Below, piece by piece: positions 49,756 through 58,029 of a stretch of DNA of 62,466 bases. Every line of letters begins with the position of its first letter. Within the stretch, counting starts at the first letter, position 1. Source of the DNA: Micromonospora orduensis (GTDB lineage Bacteria > Actinomycetota > Actinomycetes > Mycobacteriales > Micromonosporaceae); assembly GCF_006228125.1 (NCBI RefSeq), contig NZ_VDFY01000231.1, positions 1 through 62,466 on the forward strand, given 5' to 3'. The position numbers and the translations under genes were made by a program. Below the pieces are notes generated by a model, which saw nothing but the letters and a program-made list of their open reading frames with translations, ran no database searches and was not told where the DNA came from.

Positions 49756-50631
49756 TCAGCCCGCGCCGAGGAAGTCGCGCAGCAGGGTGAGCATCTCGTC
49801 CGGGCGTTCCTCGTACAGCCAGTGCCCGCAGTCGTCGATCACTTCGCCACGGACCGTGTCGGCGTACCGGCGGACCTGCTCGGCGACCTGCCCACCGAGG
49901 CTGGCCGACGCGCCCACGGCCAGCACCGGCATCGTCAGCTTCGTAGCCCGGTACGCCGCGTTGTCGACGATGTCCTGATCGAACGCGCGGAAGTAGGCGA
50001 AGCTGGCCGTCAGGTGCGCCGGGTCGCGCAGGTGGCGGGCGAACTCCTCGATGTCGGGCGCGGCGATGCTGCCCTTGCGCACCATCAGGGCGTCGGTGAA
50101 CCGGTCCACCCAGAGCGACTCCCGCCCGCGGACCAGCTCCTCCGCAAGCCCATTGTCAATCGAGAAGAAGCCGAAGTTCCACACCCCCGGCCCGGCCGCG
50201 GTGAGCGCGGGGAACGTGTAGATGCTCTCGTCGGGAATCGGCGCCTCGGTGAGCGCCAGCCGGCTCACCCGCTGCGGATGGGCGGCGGCGTACGCGTACG
50301 CCACCATCGTCCCCAGGTCGTGCCCGACCACTCGCAGGTCGGCGGTCAGGCCGAGCTGGTCGAGCAGTGCGTGCAGGTCGGCGGCGACCGTCTTCTTGTC
50401 GTACCCGCCAGCGGGGGCGTCGCTGTCCCCGAAGCCGCGCAGGTCGGGCGCGACCACGTCGTAGGAGCGTCCCAGCTCGGGTAGCAGGTGCCGCCACATG
50501 TGCCAACACTGCGGATAGCCGTGCAGCAGCACCAGTGGCGGGCCGCTGCCGCCCCGGACGTAGTTCAGGGTTATCTCGCCGATCCGCGCCCGTTGCTCGG
50601 TGAACCCCGCCGGCATCCGCTCCGCCCCCAT
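49756..50631 (-). CDS. Alpha/beta hydrolase, epoxide hydrolase/dehalogenase type
   Basis: A 291-residue hydrolase. The oxyanion motif is LVLLHGYPQCWHMWRHLLP, and the nucleophile elbow is VVGHDLGTMVAY with Asp in place of the usual Ser. The late His is in DDCGHWLYEERPDE. An Asp nucleophile with HGYP indicates epoxide hydrolase or (fluoro)haloacid dehalogenase chemistry; DLRGFGDSDAP is typical of both. Substrate not predictable. The gene is convergent with the AhpD-like gene, 4 bp apart, and divergent from the XRE regulator. Confidence 0.9.
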   Translation of the reverse strand: MGAERMPAGFTEQRARIGEITLNYVRGGSGPPLVLLHGYPQCWHMWRHLLPELGRSYDVVAPDLRGFGDSDAPAGGYDKKTVAADLHALLDQLGLTADLRVVGHDLGTMVAYAYAAAHPQRVSRLALTEAPIPDESIYTFPALTAAGPGVWNFGFFSIDNGLAEELVRGRESLWVDRFTDALMVRKGSIAAPDIEEFARHLRDPAHLTASFAYFRAFDQDIVDNAAYRATKLTMPVLAVGASASLGGQVAEQVRRYADTVRGEVIDDCGHWLYEERPDEMLTLLRDFLGAG

Positions 50632-50762
50632 CGCTGCCTCCGTCCGCCCGCTTTGAGACTCGCGATACCCCGATATGGCCGTTGGATGCTGACTCAGGGT
50701 CGTGAGTTCGCTACCTTGCGGCAGGCGGATCGATGTGGTCCTTCATTGGCGGGAGGCGGCGA

Positions 50763-51569
50763 ATGGCCCCAGTGGTGTCGACGGTGGCGATGATCCGGGA
50801 CCAGCTCCGCCGGTCGCGGCTCGCGGCCGGCATGAGTCAGGAGGAGTACGGCAAGCGGGCGCACTACTCGCCCTCCATGGTGTCGGCGGTCGAGTTGGGC
50901 CAGACCGTGCCCAACCTGGCGTACCTGACCCGGGCCGACGAGGTGCTCGACACCGGTGGGCTGCTGGTCTCGCTGCGCGAGCTGGGCCGGCGGGACGGTG
51001 AGCCGGTCTGGTTCCGGCCCTGGTTGGAGGTCGAGCGGGTCGCCACCCAGTTGCGCTGCTTCGGCGCGACGATGATCCCCGGCCTGTTGCAGACCGCCGA
51101 CTACGCCCGCGCGGTGTTCCGGCTCGACCTGGGGCTCACCGCCGAGCGGGTGGAGGAGTTGGTGGCCGCCCGGCTGGAGCGGCAGGTGATCCTCGACCGG
51201 GAGCATCCGCCGCAGCTCACCGCCGTGATCGACGAGGCCGCGTTGCAGCGCTTCGCGGAGGGCTGCGCCGGGGTGTTGGCCGGTCAGCTCCGGCACCTGG
51301 TGGCGTGCGCCCGTCGGCCGCACATCCGGGTGCACGTGCTGCCGCAGGCGGTCGGGCTGCACGCCGGCCTGTTCGGGCCGTTCATCCTCGGTCGCACCGC
51401 CGACGGTAGTTGGCTCGGCTTCCTCGACAACCAGACCGGCGGCACCGCCGTCGACGAGAACAACGAGGTGGCGACCCTGCTCGGAAGGTGGGAGAGTCTG
51501 CGCAGTGACGCGCTGCCCCGGCAGCAGTCCATCGACCTGCTCGAGGAGATCGTGAAGCCATGGATCTGA
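50763..51569 (+). CDS. XRE-family regulator with DUF5753 domain
   Basis: A 268-residue protein of the class abundant in actinomycetes: N-terminal helix-turn-helix (LAAGMSQEEYGKRAHYSPSM, VSAVELGQTVPNLAYLTRAD) and C-terminal DUF5753 (from about 90: ATQLRCFGATMIPGLLQTAD, HIRVHVLPQAVGLHAGLFGP). It is paired with a DUF397 gene whose start lies inside its end (10-bp overlap). Such pairs are linked to developmental or secondary-metabolism control and have been compared to toxin-antitoxin pairs. ATG 50763 follows GGGAGG; the upstream ATG at 50733 lacks a site. Confidence 0.92.
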   Translation: MAPVVSTVAMIRDQLRRSRLAAGMSQEEYGKRAHYSPSMVSAVELGQTVPNLAYLTRADEVLDTGGLLVSLRELGRRDGEPVWFRPWLEVERVATQLRCFGATMIPGLLQTADYARAVFRLDLGLTAERVEELVAARLERQVILDREHPPQLTAVIDEAALQRFAEGCAGVLAGQLRHLVACARRPHIRVHVLPQAVGLHAGLFGPFILGRTADGSWLGFLDNQTGGTAVDENNEVATLLGRWESLRSDALPRQQSIDLLEEIVKPWI

Positions 51570-51748
51570 CCGGAGCCCGCTGGCACAAGTCCACCCGGAG
51601 CGGCAACGACGCCGGCGCCTGCGTCGAGGTCGCCGACAACCTGCCCGGCCGGGTGCACGTCCGCGATTCCAAGGACCGCGACGGTGGCGTGCTGACCTTC
51701 AGCCCGGCCGCGTGGCGCGCCTTCGTCGAGCTGGCCCGCACCGACTGA
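51560..51748 (+). CDS. DUF397 domain protein
   Basis: A 62-residue DUF397 protein (MDLTGARWHKSTRSGNDAGA, CVEVADNLPGRVHVRDSKD, LTFSPAAWRAFVELART). The WxKSSxSG-CVEV signature is conserved as WHKSTRSGN...CVEV. The gene overlaps the XRE regulator by 10 bp in a different frame, the canonical arrangement for these partners. The protein probably binds the regulator and modulates its action. Confidence 0.95.
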   Translation: MDLTGARWHKSTRSGNDAGACVEVADNLPGRVHVRDSKDRDGGVLTFSPAAWRAFVELARTD

Positions 51749-51775
51749 CCGCGCCGGCTGACCGCGCCGCCGGTC

Positions 51776-51804
51776 CACGGGCCGTCGCTGGGCGACGGCC
51801 CGTG
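51776..51804 (+). terminator. Perfect 12-bp hairpin after the XRE/DUF397 pair
   Basis: CACGGGCCGTCG (51776-51787), loop CTGGG, CGACGGCCCGTG (51793-51804). The stem is perfect and very GC-rich, 27 bp after the DUF397 stop. A terminator without a U-tract, as usual in these genomes. Confidence 0.7.
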
Positions 51805-51927
51805 CCGACCTGGCCGGTGGCCGCGCCGCGCCCGGCGGCCCCGCGGACGGCCGTCGACCCGGGCCGTCGCGGGTGTCACAGCACCCGCGGTGGGCCGCCT
51901 CGGACCCGGTGCGGGAGACTGGCGGGT

Positions 51928-53388
51928 ATGGCGGCTCGTGGCTTCCCGTACACCGATCTGAAGGACTTCCTCGCGGCGCTGGAGCGCGCGGGGGAGCTGC
52001 GTCGGGTCGACGTCCCCGTCGACCCGACCCTGGAGATCAGCGAGGTGGTCACCCGCACGGTGCGCGCCGGTGGGCCGGCGCTGCTCTTCGAGCACCCCAC
52101 CCGGGGCGAGATGCCGGTGGCGATCAACCTGTTCGGCACCGAGAAGCGGATGGCGATGGCCCTCGGCGTCGACTCGCTGGACGAGATCGGCGAGCGGATC
52201 GGCGCGATGATCAAGCCGGAGCTGCCGGTCGGCTGGTCCGGCATCCGCGAGGGCCTGGGCAAGGTCATGCAGCTCAAGTCGCTGCCCCCACGCAAGGTCA
52301 AGACCGCGCCCTGCCAGGAGGTGGTCTACCGGGGCGACGACGTCGACCTGGGCCGGCTGCCGGGATTGCAGGTCTGGCCCGGCGACGGCGGGATCTTCCA
52401 CAACTACGGGCTGACCCACACCAAGCACCCGGAGACCGGCAAGCGCAACCTGGGCCTCTACCGGCTCCAGCAGCACGGCCGCAACACCCTCGGCATGCAC
52501 TGGCAGATCCACAAGGACTCCACCGCGCACCACGCGGTCGCCGAGCGGCTCGGCCAGCGCCTGCCGGTCGCGATCGCGATCGGCTGCGACCCCGTCGTCT
52601 CGTACGCGGCCAGCGCGCCGCTGCCCGGCGACATCGACGAGTACCTGTTCGCCGGGTTCCTGCGCGGCGAGCGGGTGGAGATGGTCGACTGCCTCACCGT
52701 GCCGTTGCAGGTGCCGGCGCACGCGCAGATCGTCCTGGAGGGCTACCTGGAGCCCGGCGAGCGACTGCCCGAGGGGCCGTTCGGCGACCACACCGGCTAC
52801 TACACGCCGGTCGAGCCGTTCCCGGTGCTGCACATCGAGACGATGACCACGCAGCGCGACCCGGTCTACCACTCGATCGTCACGTCGAAGCCGCCGCAGG
52901 AGGACCACGGGCTCGGCAAGGCCACCGAGCGGATCTTCCAACCGCTGCTCAAGATGCTGATCCCGGACATCGTCGACTACGACCTGCCGGCCGCCGGGGT
53001 CTTCCACAACTGCGCGATCGTCTCCATCCGCAAGCGCTACCCCAAGCACGCGCAGAAGGTGATGAACGCGATCTGGGGCGCGCACCTCATGTCGCTCACC
53101 AAGCTGATCGTGATCGTCGACGAGGACTGCGACGTGCACGACTACAACGAGGTCGCCTTCCGCGCGTTCGGCAACGTCGACTACGCCCGTGACCTGCTGC
53201 TGACCGAGGGGCCGGTGGACCACCTCGACCACTCGTCGTACCAGCAGTTCTGGGGCGGCAAGGCCGGCGTCGACGCGACCCGCAAGCTGCCCACCGAGGG
53301 CTACACCCGCGGTTGGCCGGAGGAGATGACCATGGCCCCGGAAGTCGCGGCCCTTGTCGACAAGCGCTGGAAGGAGTACGGGATCTGA
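51928..53388 (+). CDS. mqnL: UbiD-family decarboxylase of menaquinone synthesis (MqnL-like)
   Basis: A 486-residue prenylated-FMN-dependent decarboxylase. Conserved UbiD features: DLKDFLAALERAGELRRVDV, GMHWQIHKDSTAHHAVAERL, the Glu-containing EGYLEPGERLPEGPFGDHTG and the Lys/Glu region near the C-terminus. Together with the UbiA-type enzyme overlapping downstream and the UbiX-type enzyme 2 kb further on, this fits the late futalosine menaquinone pathway (removal of the carboxylate from the prenylated dihydroxynaphthoate). ATG 51928 begins at the conserved region; TGATG joins it to the next gene. Confidence 0.88.
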   Translation: MAARGFPYTDLKDFLAALERAGELRRVDVPVDPTLEISEVVTRTVRAGGPALLFEHPTRGEMPVAINLFGTEKRMAMALGVDSLDEIGERIGAMIKPELPVGWSGIREGLGKVMQLKSLPPRKVKTAPCQEVVYRGDDVDLGRLPGLQVWPGDGGIFHNYGLTHTKHPETGKRNLGLYRLQQHGRNTLGMHWQIHKDSTAHHAVAERLGQRLPVAIAIGCDPVVSYAASAPLPGDIDEYLFAGFLRGERVEMVDCLTVPLQVPAHAQIVLEGYLEPGERLPEGPFGDHTGYYTPVEPFPVLHIETMTTQRDPVYHSIVTSKPPQEDHGLGKATERIFQPLLKMLIPDIVDYDLPAAGVFHNCAIVSIRKRYPKHAQKVMNAIWGAHLMSLTKLIVIVDEDCDVHDYNEVAFRAFGNVDYARDLLLTEGPVDHLDHSSYQQFWGGKAGVDATRKLPTEGYTRGWPEEMTMAPEVAALVDKRWKEYGI

Positions 53389-54299
53389 TGGCCGTCCTCG
53401 ACGCACCGGTGGAGAAGCCGGGCCGGGTCAAGTCCTTCCTCAAGCTCGTCGCCATCGAGCACTCGGTGTTCGCGCTGCCCTTCGCGTACCTTTCGGCGCT
53501 GACCGCCATGCAGGTCGACGGCGGGCACGTGCGGTGGCTCGACCTGCTGCTGATCACCGTGGCGATGGTCGGTGCGCGGACGTTCGCGATGGCCGCCAAC
53601 CGGATCCTCGACCGGCGCATCGACGCCCGGAACCCGCGTACCGCCGGACGGGAACTGGTCACCGGGGCCGTGAGCGTGCGGACGGCCTGGACCGGCGCGG
53701 CCGTCGCGCTTGTGGTGTTCCTCGCCGCCGCCGCCCTGCTCAACCCGCTCTGCCTGGTGCTGGCGCCGCTCGCCGTGGTGCCGCTGGTCGTCTACCCGTA
53801 CGGCAAGCGGTTCACCAACTGGCCGCACGCCATCCTCGCGATCGCCCAGGCGGTCGGCCCGGTCGGCGCCTGGCTGGCGGTCACCGGCACCCTGGACGGA
53901 TCCTGGCCGGCCTGGCTGCTCGGCGCGGCCGTCGGACTGTGGATCGGCGGGTTCGACCTGATCTACGCCTGCCAGGACTCCGAGATCGACCAGGAGATCG
54001 GCGTGCACAGTGTGCCCGCCCGGTACGGCCGGCGCTTCGCGCTGCACGCCTCCACCGTCGCGCACGTGGTGACATTCGCGCTGTTCATCTGGTTCGGCGC
54101 GCTGGTCGGCTTCGGCTGGCTCTGGTGGATCGGGCTGGCGTTGACCGCCGTCGCGTTCGGCTACCAGCACCTCGTGGTCACGCCGACCGACCTGAGCAAG
54201 GTCAACCGGGCGTTCTTCACCGCCAACGGCTTCGTGGGCATCGCGCTGTTCGTGTTCGCCCTGCTCGACCTGGTGATCCGGCTCGGCCTACGACACTGA
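53388..54299 (+). CDS. mqnP: UbiA-type prenyltransferase of menaquinone synthesis (MqnP-like)
   Basis: A 303-residue membrane prenyltransferase with about eight to nine helices. Asp-rich motifs are present: NRILDRRIDARNPRTAGREL (first) and DLIYACQDSEIDQEIGVHSV (second), which bind the Mg-diphosphate of the polyprenyl donor. In the futalosine pathway MqnP attaches the prenyl chain to 1,4-dihydroxy-6-naphthoate before MqnL decarboxylates it. The ATG overlaps the mqnL stop by one base. The last 12 bp overlap the 3' end of the opposing terpene synthase gene. Confidence 0.9.
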   Translation: MAVLDAPVEKPGRVKSFLKLVAIEHSVFALPFAYLSALTAMQVDGGHVRWLDLLLITVAMVGARTFAMAANRILDRRIDARNPRTAGRELVTGAVSVRTAWTGAAVALVVFLAAAALLNPLCLVLAPLAVVPLVVYPYGKRFTNWPHAILAIAQAVGPVGAWLAVTGTLDGSWPAWLLGAAVGLWIGGFDLIYACQDSEIDQEIGVHSVPARYGRRFALHASTVAHVVTFALFIWFGALVGFGWLWWIGLALTAVAFGYQHLVVTPTDLSKVNRAFFTANGFVGIALFVFALLDLVIRLGLRH

Positions 54300-55271
54300 G
54301 GCCGGCTGCCCCACGGCGGCGGGGTAGCGGGCGCTCTCCAACGTCCAGTCGATGGTGCCGCGGACCGCGTACGCCACCCCGTCGAGATGGTCGGCGACCG
54401 CCTCGTCCAGCGCAGGGCCGAACGACGGCACCGCGGCCCGCAACGCGACGAAGCGGCGCATCGACTCCCGCCAGCGTTCGGCCGCCCGGTCGACCGCCAC
54501 CGCCGCCGACACGCCCCACTCCGCCTGCATGGCGAGGACCAGGTTGTGCCCATCGGCGGTGGCACCGTCCCGGTCCAGTGAGGCCAGGTCGTTGTACCAG
54601 GACAGCAGGTCGTTGCCGGTGCGGGCGACCTCGCGCAGCAGCGGGTGGTGGTAGACCGGGTCGGGCAGCAGCCGACCGCTGACGAACTCCACAAGCGGGT
54701 ACGACACCTCCGCCGCCGAGGTCGCCCGCCGCAGCTCGACGTACTCCGTCACGCTCGGACGGCGGCTGGCCTCCTTGTTGACCGCCTCCTGCCAGGTGCC
54801 GTCCAGGTGCCGGGCGACCGCGTCGGCGAAACGCAGCCGCCAACGGGCCGGCATCCGGCGGCGGGGCTCCCGCCAGGCCAGCACCAGCAGCCGCCGCAGC
54901 GGACCGGTCAACCCGGCCTGCCGCAGCCGGGGACCGTCGTGCAGCAGGGCCAGGGTGCCGTTGCGCAGCGCCCGGATCTGCTCCGGCGCCAACCGGCCCG
55001 GCCCGTCGCAGGCGTCGTCGACCAGGAAGAACCAGGTGAACAGGGCGGTCAACGACCGCAGGTCGGCCTCGGTCGCGTCCGGGTAGAGCCGGCCGGCGTA
55101 CCGGGCGAAGCCTCCCCGGGCCAGCCGGCGCAGCGCGGCGTCGTCCCGTGCCAGCCCCAACTCGGGCAGCAGGCCGAGCAGCCACTCCTGCACCGGGTCC
55201 GCGTACGGCGAGAGCCGGGCCGGAAGAGGACACTCGGCGCACAACGTCCGAAGGACCTCGCCGGTCGTCAC
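54288..55271 (-). CDS. Class I terpene synthase (sesquiterpene cyclase-like)
   Basis: A 327-residue terpene cyclase. The Asp-rich motif is FFLVDDACD (about residues 80-88) and the second metal site is GNDLLSWYND (about 217-226, an NDxxSxxxD variant of the NSE triad). Length and motif spacing fit bacterial sesquiterpene synthases using farnesyl diphosphate, though GPP/GGPP substrates cannot be excluded. GTG 55271 follows GGGAGG by 5 nt; ATG 55319 lacks a site. No terpene-modifying P450 is adjacent; instead it lies antisense between mqnP and the ubiX-type gene. Product unknown. Confidence 0.85.
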   Translation of the reverse strand: MTTGEVLRTLCAECPLPARLSPYADPVQEWLLGLLPELGLARDDAALRRLARGGFARYAGRLYPDATEADLRSLTALFTWFFLVDDACDGPGRLAPEQIRALRNGTLALLHDGPRLRQAGLTGPLRRLLVLAWREPRRRMPARWRLRFADAVARHLDGTWQEAVNKEASRRPSVTEYVELRRATSAAEVSYPLVEFVSGRLLPDPVYHHPLLREVARTGNDLLSWYNDLASLDRDGATADGHNLVLAMQAEWGVSAAVAVDRAAERWRESMRRFVALRAAVPSFGPALDEAVADHLDGVAYAVRGTIDWTLESARYPAAVGQPASVS

Positions 55272-55419
55272 CGATGCCTCCCGCAAACCGCTCCCGGTGC
55301 CAATCGCCACCGGCAGCATGTCAGGTCGACGGGATGCCCACACACCCGCCGGACATGTCGGACCGCCCCGGTGCGGGGGTGCCCACCGACGGACCGGCCC
55401 GACCAGGCAGGCTGAGGGT

Positions 55420-56064
55420 ATGCGGGAACCATGGGTGGTCGGTGTCTCCGGGGCCTCCGGCACGCCGTACGCGGCGGCGGTCATCGCCGGACTGCTCGAC
55501 GCGGGCGAACCGGTGGACCTGATCGTGTCCCGGGCGGCGCGGCTCACCGTGCTCGACGAGACCGGTCGGCCGTTCCGGGACGCCCACTGGGCCGAGGACC
55601 TCGCCGCCTGGCTCGGGCGGGACCTGACCGGCGCGGACGTGCGGCACTGGCCGGCGGGCGACCTCGCGGCCGGGCCGAGCAGCGGCTCCTACCGGGTACG
55701 GGGTATGGCCGTTGTCCCGGCCAGCACGGCCGCCTGCGCGGGCATCGCGATCGGGCTCTCCAAGGATCTGTTGCAGCGCGCCGCGGAGGTCAACCTCAAG
55801 GAACGACGCCCGGTGGTGATGGTCCCCCGGGAGACGCCGGTGACCCGCAGCCACCTGGAGCATCTCATCGACCTGCACGACGCCGGCGCGGTCGTGCTGC
55901 CGGCCAGCCCCGGCTTCTACGGGGCCGGCGCGGCGGCCAGCGCCCAGCAGTTGGTCGACTTCGTGGCCGGCAAGGTGCTGGACGCGCTAGGCGTCCCGCA
56001 CAGCCTGTTCCGACGGTGGTCCGGCCAGCTCGGCTCAGCTCGCTCGGCCGAGCCGCCTCGCTGA
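55420..56064 (+). CDS. UbiX-family flavin prenyltransferase (MqnM-like)
   Basis: A 214-residue enzyme that makes prenylated FMN, the cofactor of UbiD-type decarboxylases. GVSGASGTPYAAAVIAGLLD is the N-terminal flavin site; VVPASTAACAGIAIGLSKDL and PVVMVPRETPVTRSHLEHLI are family signatures, with a PASPGFYG segment later. It presumably supplies the MqnL-like decarboxylase 2 kb upstream. ATG 55420. The promoter is probably separate because the terpene synthase intervenes on the other strand. Confidence 0.93.
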   Translation: MREPWVVGVSGASGTPYAAAVIAGLLDAGEPVDLIVSRAARLTVLDETGRPFRDAHWAEDLAAWLGRDLTGADVRHWPAGDLAAGPSSGSYRVRGMAVVPASTAACAGIAIGLSKDLLQRAAEVNLKERRPVVMVPRETPVTRSHLEHLIDLHDAGAVVLPASPGFYGAGAAASAQQLVDFVAGKVLDALGVPHSLFRRWSGQLGSARSAEPPR

Positions 56065-56078
56065 TCGTCGCAGCGGGA

Positions 56079-56106
56079 CGCGGACCGGACTACTGTCCGG
56101 CCCGCG
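56079..56106. terminator. Hairpin between ubiX-type gene and BldC-like gene
   Basis: CGCGGACCGGA (56079-56089) and TCCGGCCCGCG (56096-56106) form an 11-bp stem with one mismatch and a 6-nt loop. It lies between convergent stops and can terminate both. Confidence 0.6.
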
Positions 56107-56125
56107 TGACGTTGTCCGCACCAGT

Positions 56126-56392
56126 TCAGTACATGCCGGCGTTGGCCGGACCCGGCCCGGTGGAGGCGGCCGGTCCCACGTTGCGTGGTTTTCCGACCTC
56201 GTCCACCTCGTCCAGCATGCCCTCCCCCTCAAGCAGGGCCCGCACCTCGGATTCCCGAAACCGGCGATGCCCGCCTGGAGTCCGGATGCTTCCTATCCGG
56301 CCGGCCGCCGCCCATCTCGTCACAGTCTTCGGGTCCACCCGAAACAGCGCGGCGACCTCACCCGGTGTCAGCAGGCGATCTCCAGTGTCCAC
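56126..56392 (-). CDS. BldC-like MerR-type DNA-binding protein
   Basis: An 88-residue protein with a single winged-helix MerR/BldC domain: LLTPGEVAALFRVDPKTVTR, WAAAGRIGSIRTPGGHRRFR, ESEVRALL. The match to BldC, which binds AT-rich repeats and delays sporulation in Streptomyces, is strong. A 25-residue tail (MLDEVDEVGKPRNVGPAAST, etc.) extends beyond BldC length. GTG 56392 follows GGAGGGGG; the ORF upstream to 56482 is not conserved. Whether it is the orthologue of BldC or a paralogue cannot be told here. Confidence 0.9.
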   Translation of the reverse strand: MDTGDRLLTPGEVAALFRVDPKTVTRWAAAGRIGSIRTPGGHRRFRESEVRALLEGEGMLDEVDEVGKPRNVGPAASTGPGPANAGMY

Positions 56393-56661
56393 AGCCCCCT
56401 CCTCGCGTCGACGAAGCCCCTGGCTGAACACACTGCCCCCGGCTGGTGCGAGCCCAGAGCCGTCATGAGGGACGTATGGCAATTACAGCACCAGGGACCT
56501 GGCCTGTCCGCCAAACGCGAAAAATGCACTGAGTGGGAAGTTAGTAAATGGTACTGGTGCAACCCCTACCTTGACCGGCTGTTTGTGAACAGTTACTCAC
56601 TGCTGTATGCAACGGATGCCGAAGGCTTCGCGTTACGCCCAACCGGTTAAGGTCACTCTCC
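56393..56661. promoter_or_regulatory. Low-GC divergent regulatory region between BldC-like and Lrp genes
   Basis: About 270 bp with distinctly lower GC than the surroundings and no convincing gene. Towards lrp, TTGACC (56571-56576) is followed after 17 bp by TACTCA (56594-56599), a plausible promoter with a leader of about 55 nt. Around it lies GTGA-N8-TCAC (56585-56600). AT-rich patches (AAAAATG; TTAGTAAATGG near 56541-56551) could bind BldC- or Lrp-type proteins. Confidence 0.45.
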
Positions 56662-57120
56662 GTGGACGCCATCGACCTGAGCCTCGTCGACCTGCTGCGC
56701 GGCAACGCCCGCCTGTCGTACGCCGAACTGGCCCGACAGGTTGGCCTCTCCGCCCCCGCCGTTCACGAGCGGGTCGGCAAGCTGGAGAGCAGCGGCGTGG
56801 TGCGCGGCTACCGCGCGGACGTCGAGCCGGAGGCGATCGGGCTGGGCGTCACCGCGCTGATCGGCATCGTCGAGGACTCCGGAGCGGACTCCGACGACAT
56901 GCTCGAGTCGCTGCGGGTGCTGCCCGAGATCGAGTCCTGCTACTTCATGGCCGGCGTGGAGTCGTTCCTGCTCAAGGCACGGGTCGGCACGATCGCCGAG
57001 CTGGAACAGCTGATCGTGCGGCTCAACCGGACGCCCGGTGTCGCCTCCACCCGCACCGCCATCGCGCTCAGCACCAAGTGGGAGAACCGCCCCCAGCCGG
57101 TCGGCCCGCCGGCTCCCTGA
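56662..57120 (+). CDS. Lrp/AsnC-family regulator
   Basis: A 152-residue feast/famine regulator. N-terminal helix-turn-helix (LLRGNARLSYAELARQVGLS, APAVHERVGKLESSGVVRGY) and C-terminal RAM ligand domain (about 60-145: CYFMAGVESFLLKARVGTIA). It should sense an amino acid and act as an octamer. GTG start at 56662. Its regulon is unknown. Divergent from the BldC-like gene, suggesting joint control; the SDR gene 47 bp downstream has its own promoter. Confidence 0.94.
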   Translation: MDAIDLSLVDLLRGNARLSYAELARQVGLSAPAVHERVGKLESSGVVRGYRADVEPEAIGLGVTALIGIVEDSGADSDDMLESLRVLPEIESCYFMAGVESFLLKARVGTIAELEQLIVRLNRTPGVASTRTAIALSTKWENRPQPVGPPAP

Positions 57121-57167
57121 CCGCGTACCCCTGGTGCCGCCCCGCCCACCGGCGGTAGCGTTCGCCG

Positions 57168-57998
57168 ATGACCTCGCCCCGACGTGGCACGGCCGTGGTG
57201 ACCGGGGCGGCGGGCGGCCTGGGTCGCGCCATCGCCGCCGCGCTGCACGACGACGGCTGGTCGGTGCTGCTCACCGACCTCGACGCCGCGGCGGTGGCCG
57301 CCGCCGCCGCGCCGCTCGGCGGGTGGTCCGCCGCCCTGGACGTGCGGGACGAGGTGGCCTGCGCGGAGGTCGCGGCGACGGCGGCGAGTCGGGGCGGCCT
57401 CGACCTCTGGGTCAACAACGCCGGCATCCTGGTCACCGGCCCGGCCTGGGAACACGACGGGCGGACCCGCCGCCGGGTGCTCGACGTGAACGCGTTCGGC
57501 GCGATGAACGGCACCCTCGCCGCGCTCGCGCTCATGCGCGAGCAGGGCCACGGCCACGTGCTCAACGTCGTGTCGCTGGCCGGGCTGATCGCCGCGCCCG
57601 GCGAGACGGTGTACGCGGCCAGCAAACACGCACTGCTGGCGTTCAGCCTCGGCACCCTGACCGACCTGCGGATGGCCGGGTACCGGCGGGTGCACGTCTC
57701 CTGCCTCTGCCCGGACGGCATCTGGACCCCGATGCTGCACGACCGGCTGGACGACCCGGGAGCGCTCGCCTCGTTCACCGGAACGATGCTGACCCCGCAG
57801 CGCGTCGCCGCCCGCGCGGCCCGGCTGGCCCGCCGGCCACGACCGGTGGTCAGCCTGCCCCGCTGGCGGGGAGCGCAGGTCCGACTGCTGGACGCGCTGC
57901 CCCGGCTGGCCGTCGCGCTGACCCCGGTCGTCCGGGCCGCCGGCCGGGCCGGGCAGCGCCGCCAACTGCGCCGGACCGCCCCACCGGACCGGAGCTGA
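57168..57998 (+). CDS. SDR-family NAD(P)-dependent oxidoreductase
   Basis: A 276-residue classical SDR. Cofactor loop TGAAGGLGRAI, structural NNAGILV, catalytic Ser in VVSLAGLIA and YxxxK in TVYAASKHAL. The C-terminal Arg-rich tail (AGRAGQRRQLRRTAPPDRS) is unusual for the family. Substrate unknown. A -10-like TAGCGT ends 6 nt before the ATG, so the transcript may be leaderless. Followed 31 bp later by the PLP enzyme. Confidence 0.9.
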   Translation: MTSPRRGTAVVTGAAGGLGRAIAAALHDDGWSVLLTDLDAAAVAAAAAPLGGWSAALDVRDEVACAEVAATAASRGGLDLWVNNAGILVTGPAWEHDGRTRRRVLDVNAFGAMNGTLAALALMREQGHGHVLNVVSLAGLIAAPGETVYAASKHALLAFSLGTLTDLRMAGYRRVHVSCLCPDGIWTPMLHDRLDDPGALASFTGTMLTPQRVAARAARLARRPRPVVSLPRWRGAQVRLLDALPRLAVALTPVVRAAGRAGQRRQLRRTAPPDRS

Positions 57999-58029
57999 CC
58001 ACCTCCGGCCTGCTTGCTAGGTTTCCGGC

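Noticed and set aside
56267..56650. A 127-codon plus-strand frame in the BldC-Lrp gap
   Set aside because: It begins inside the BldC-like gene on the opposite strand and crosses the AT-rich control region; composition is not coding-like.
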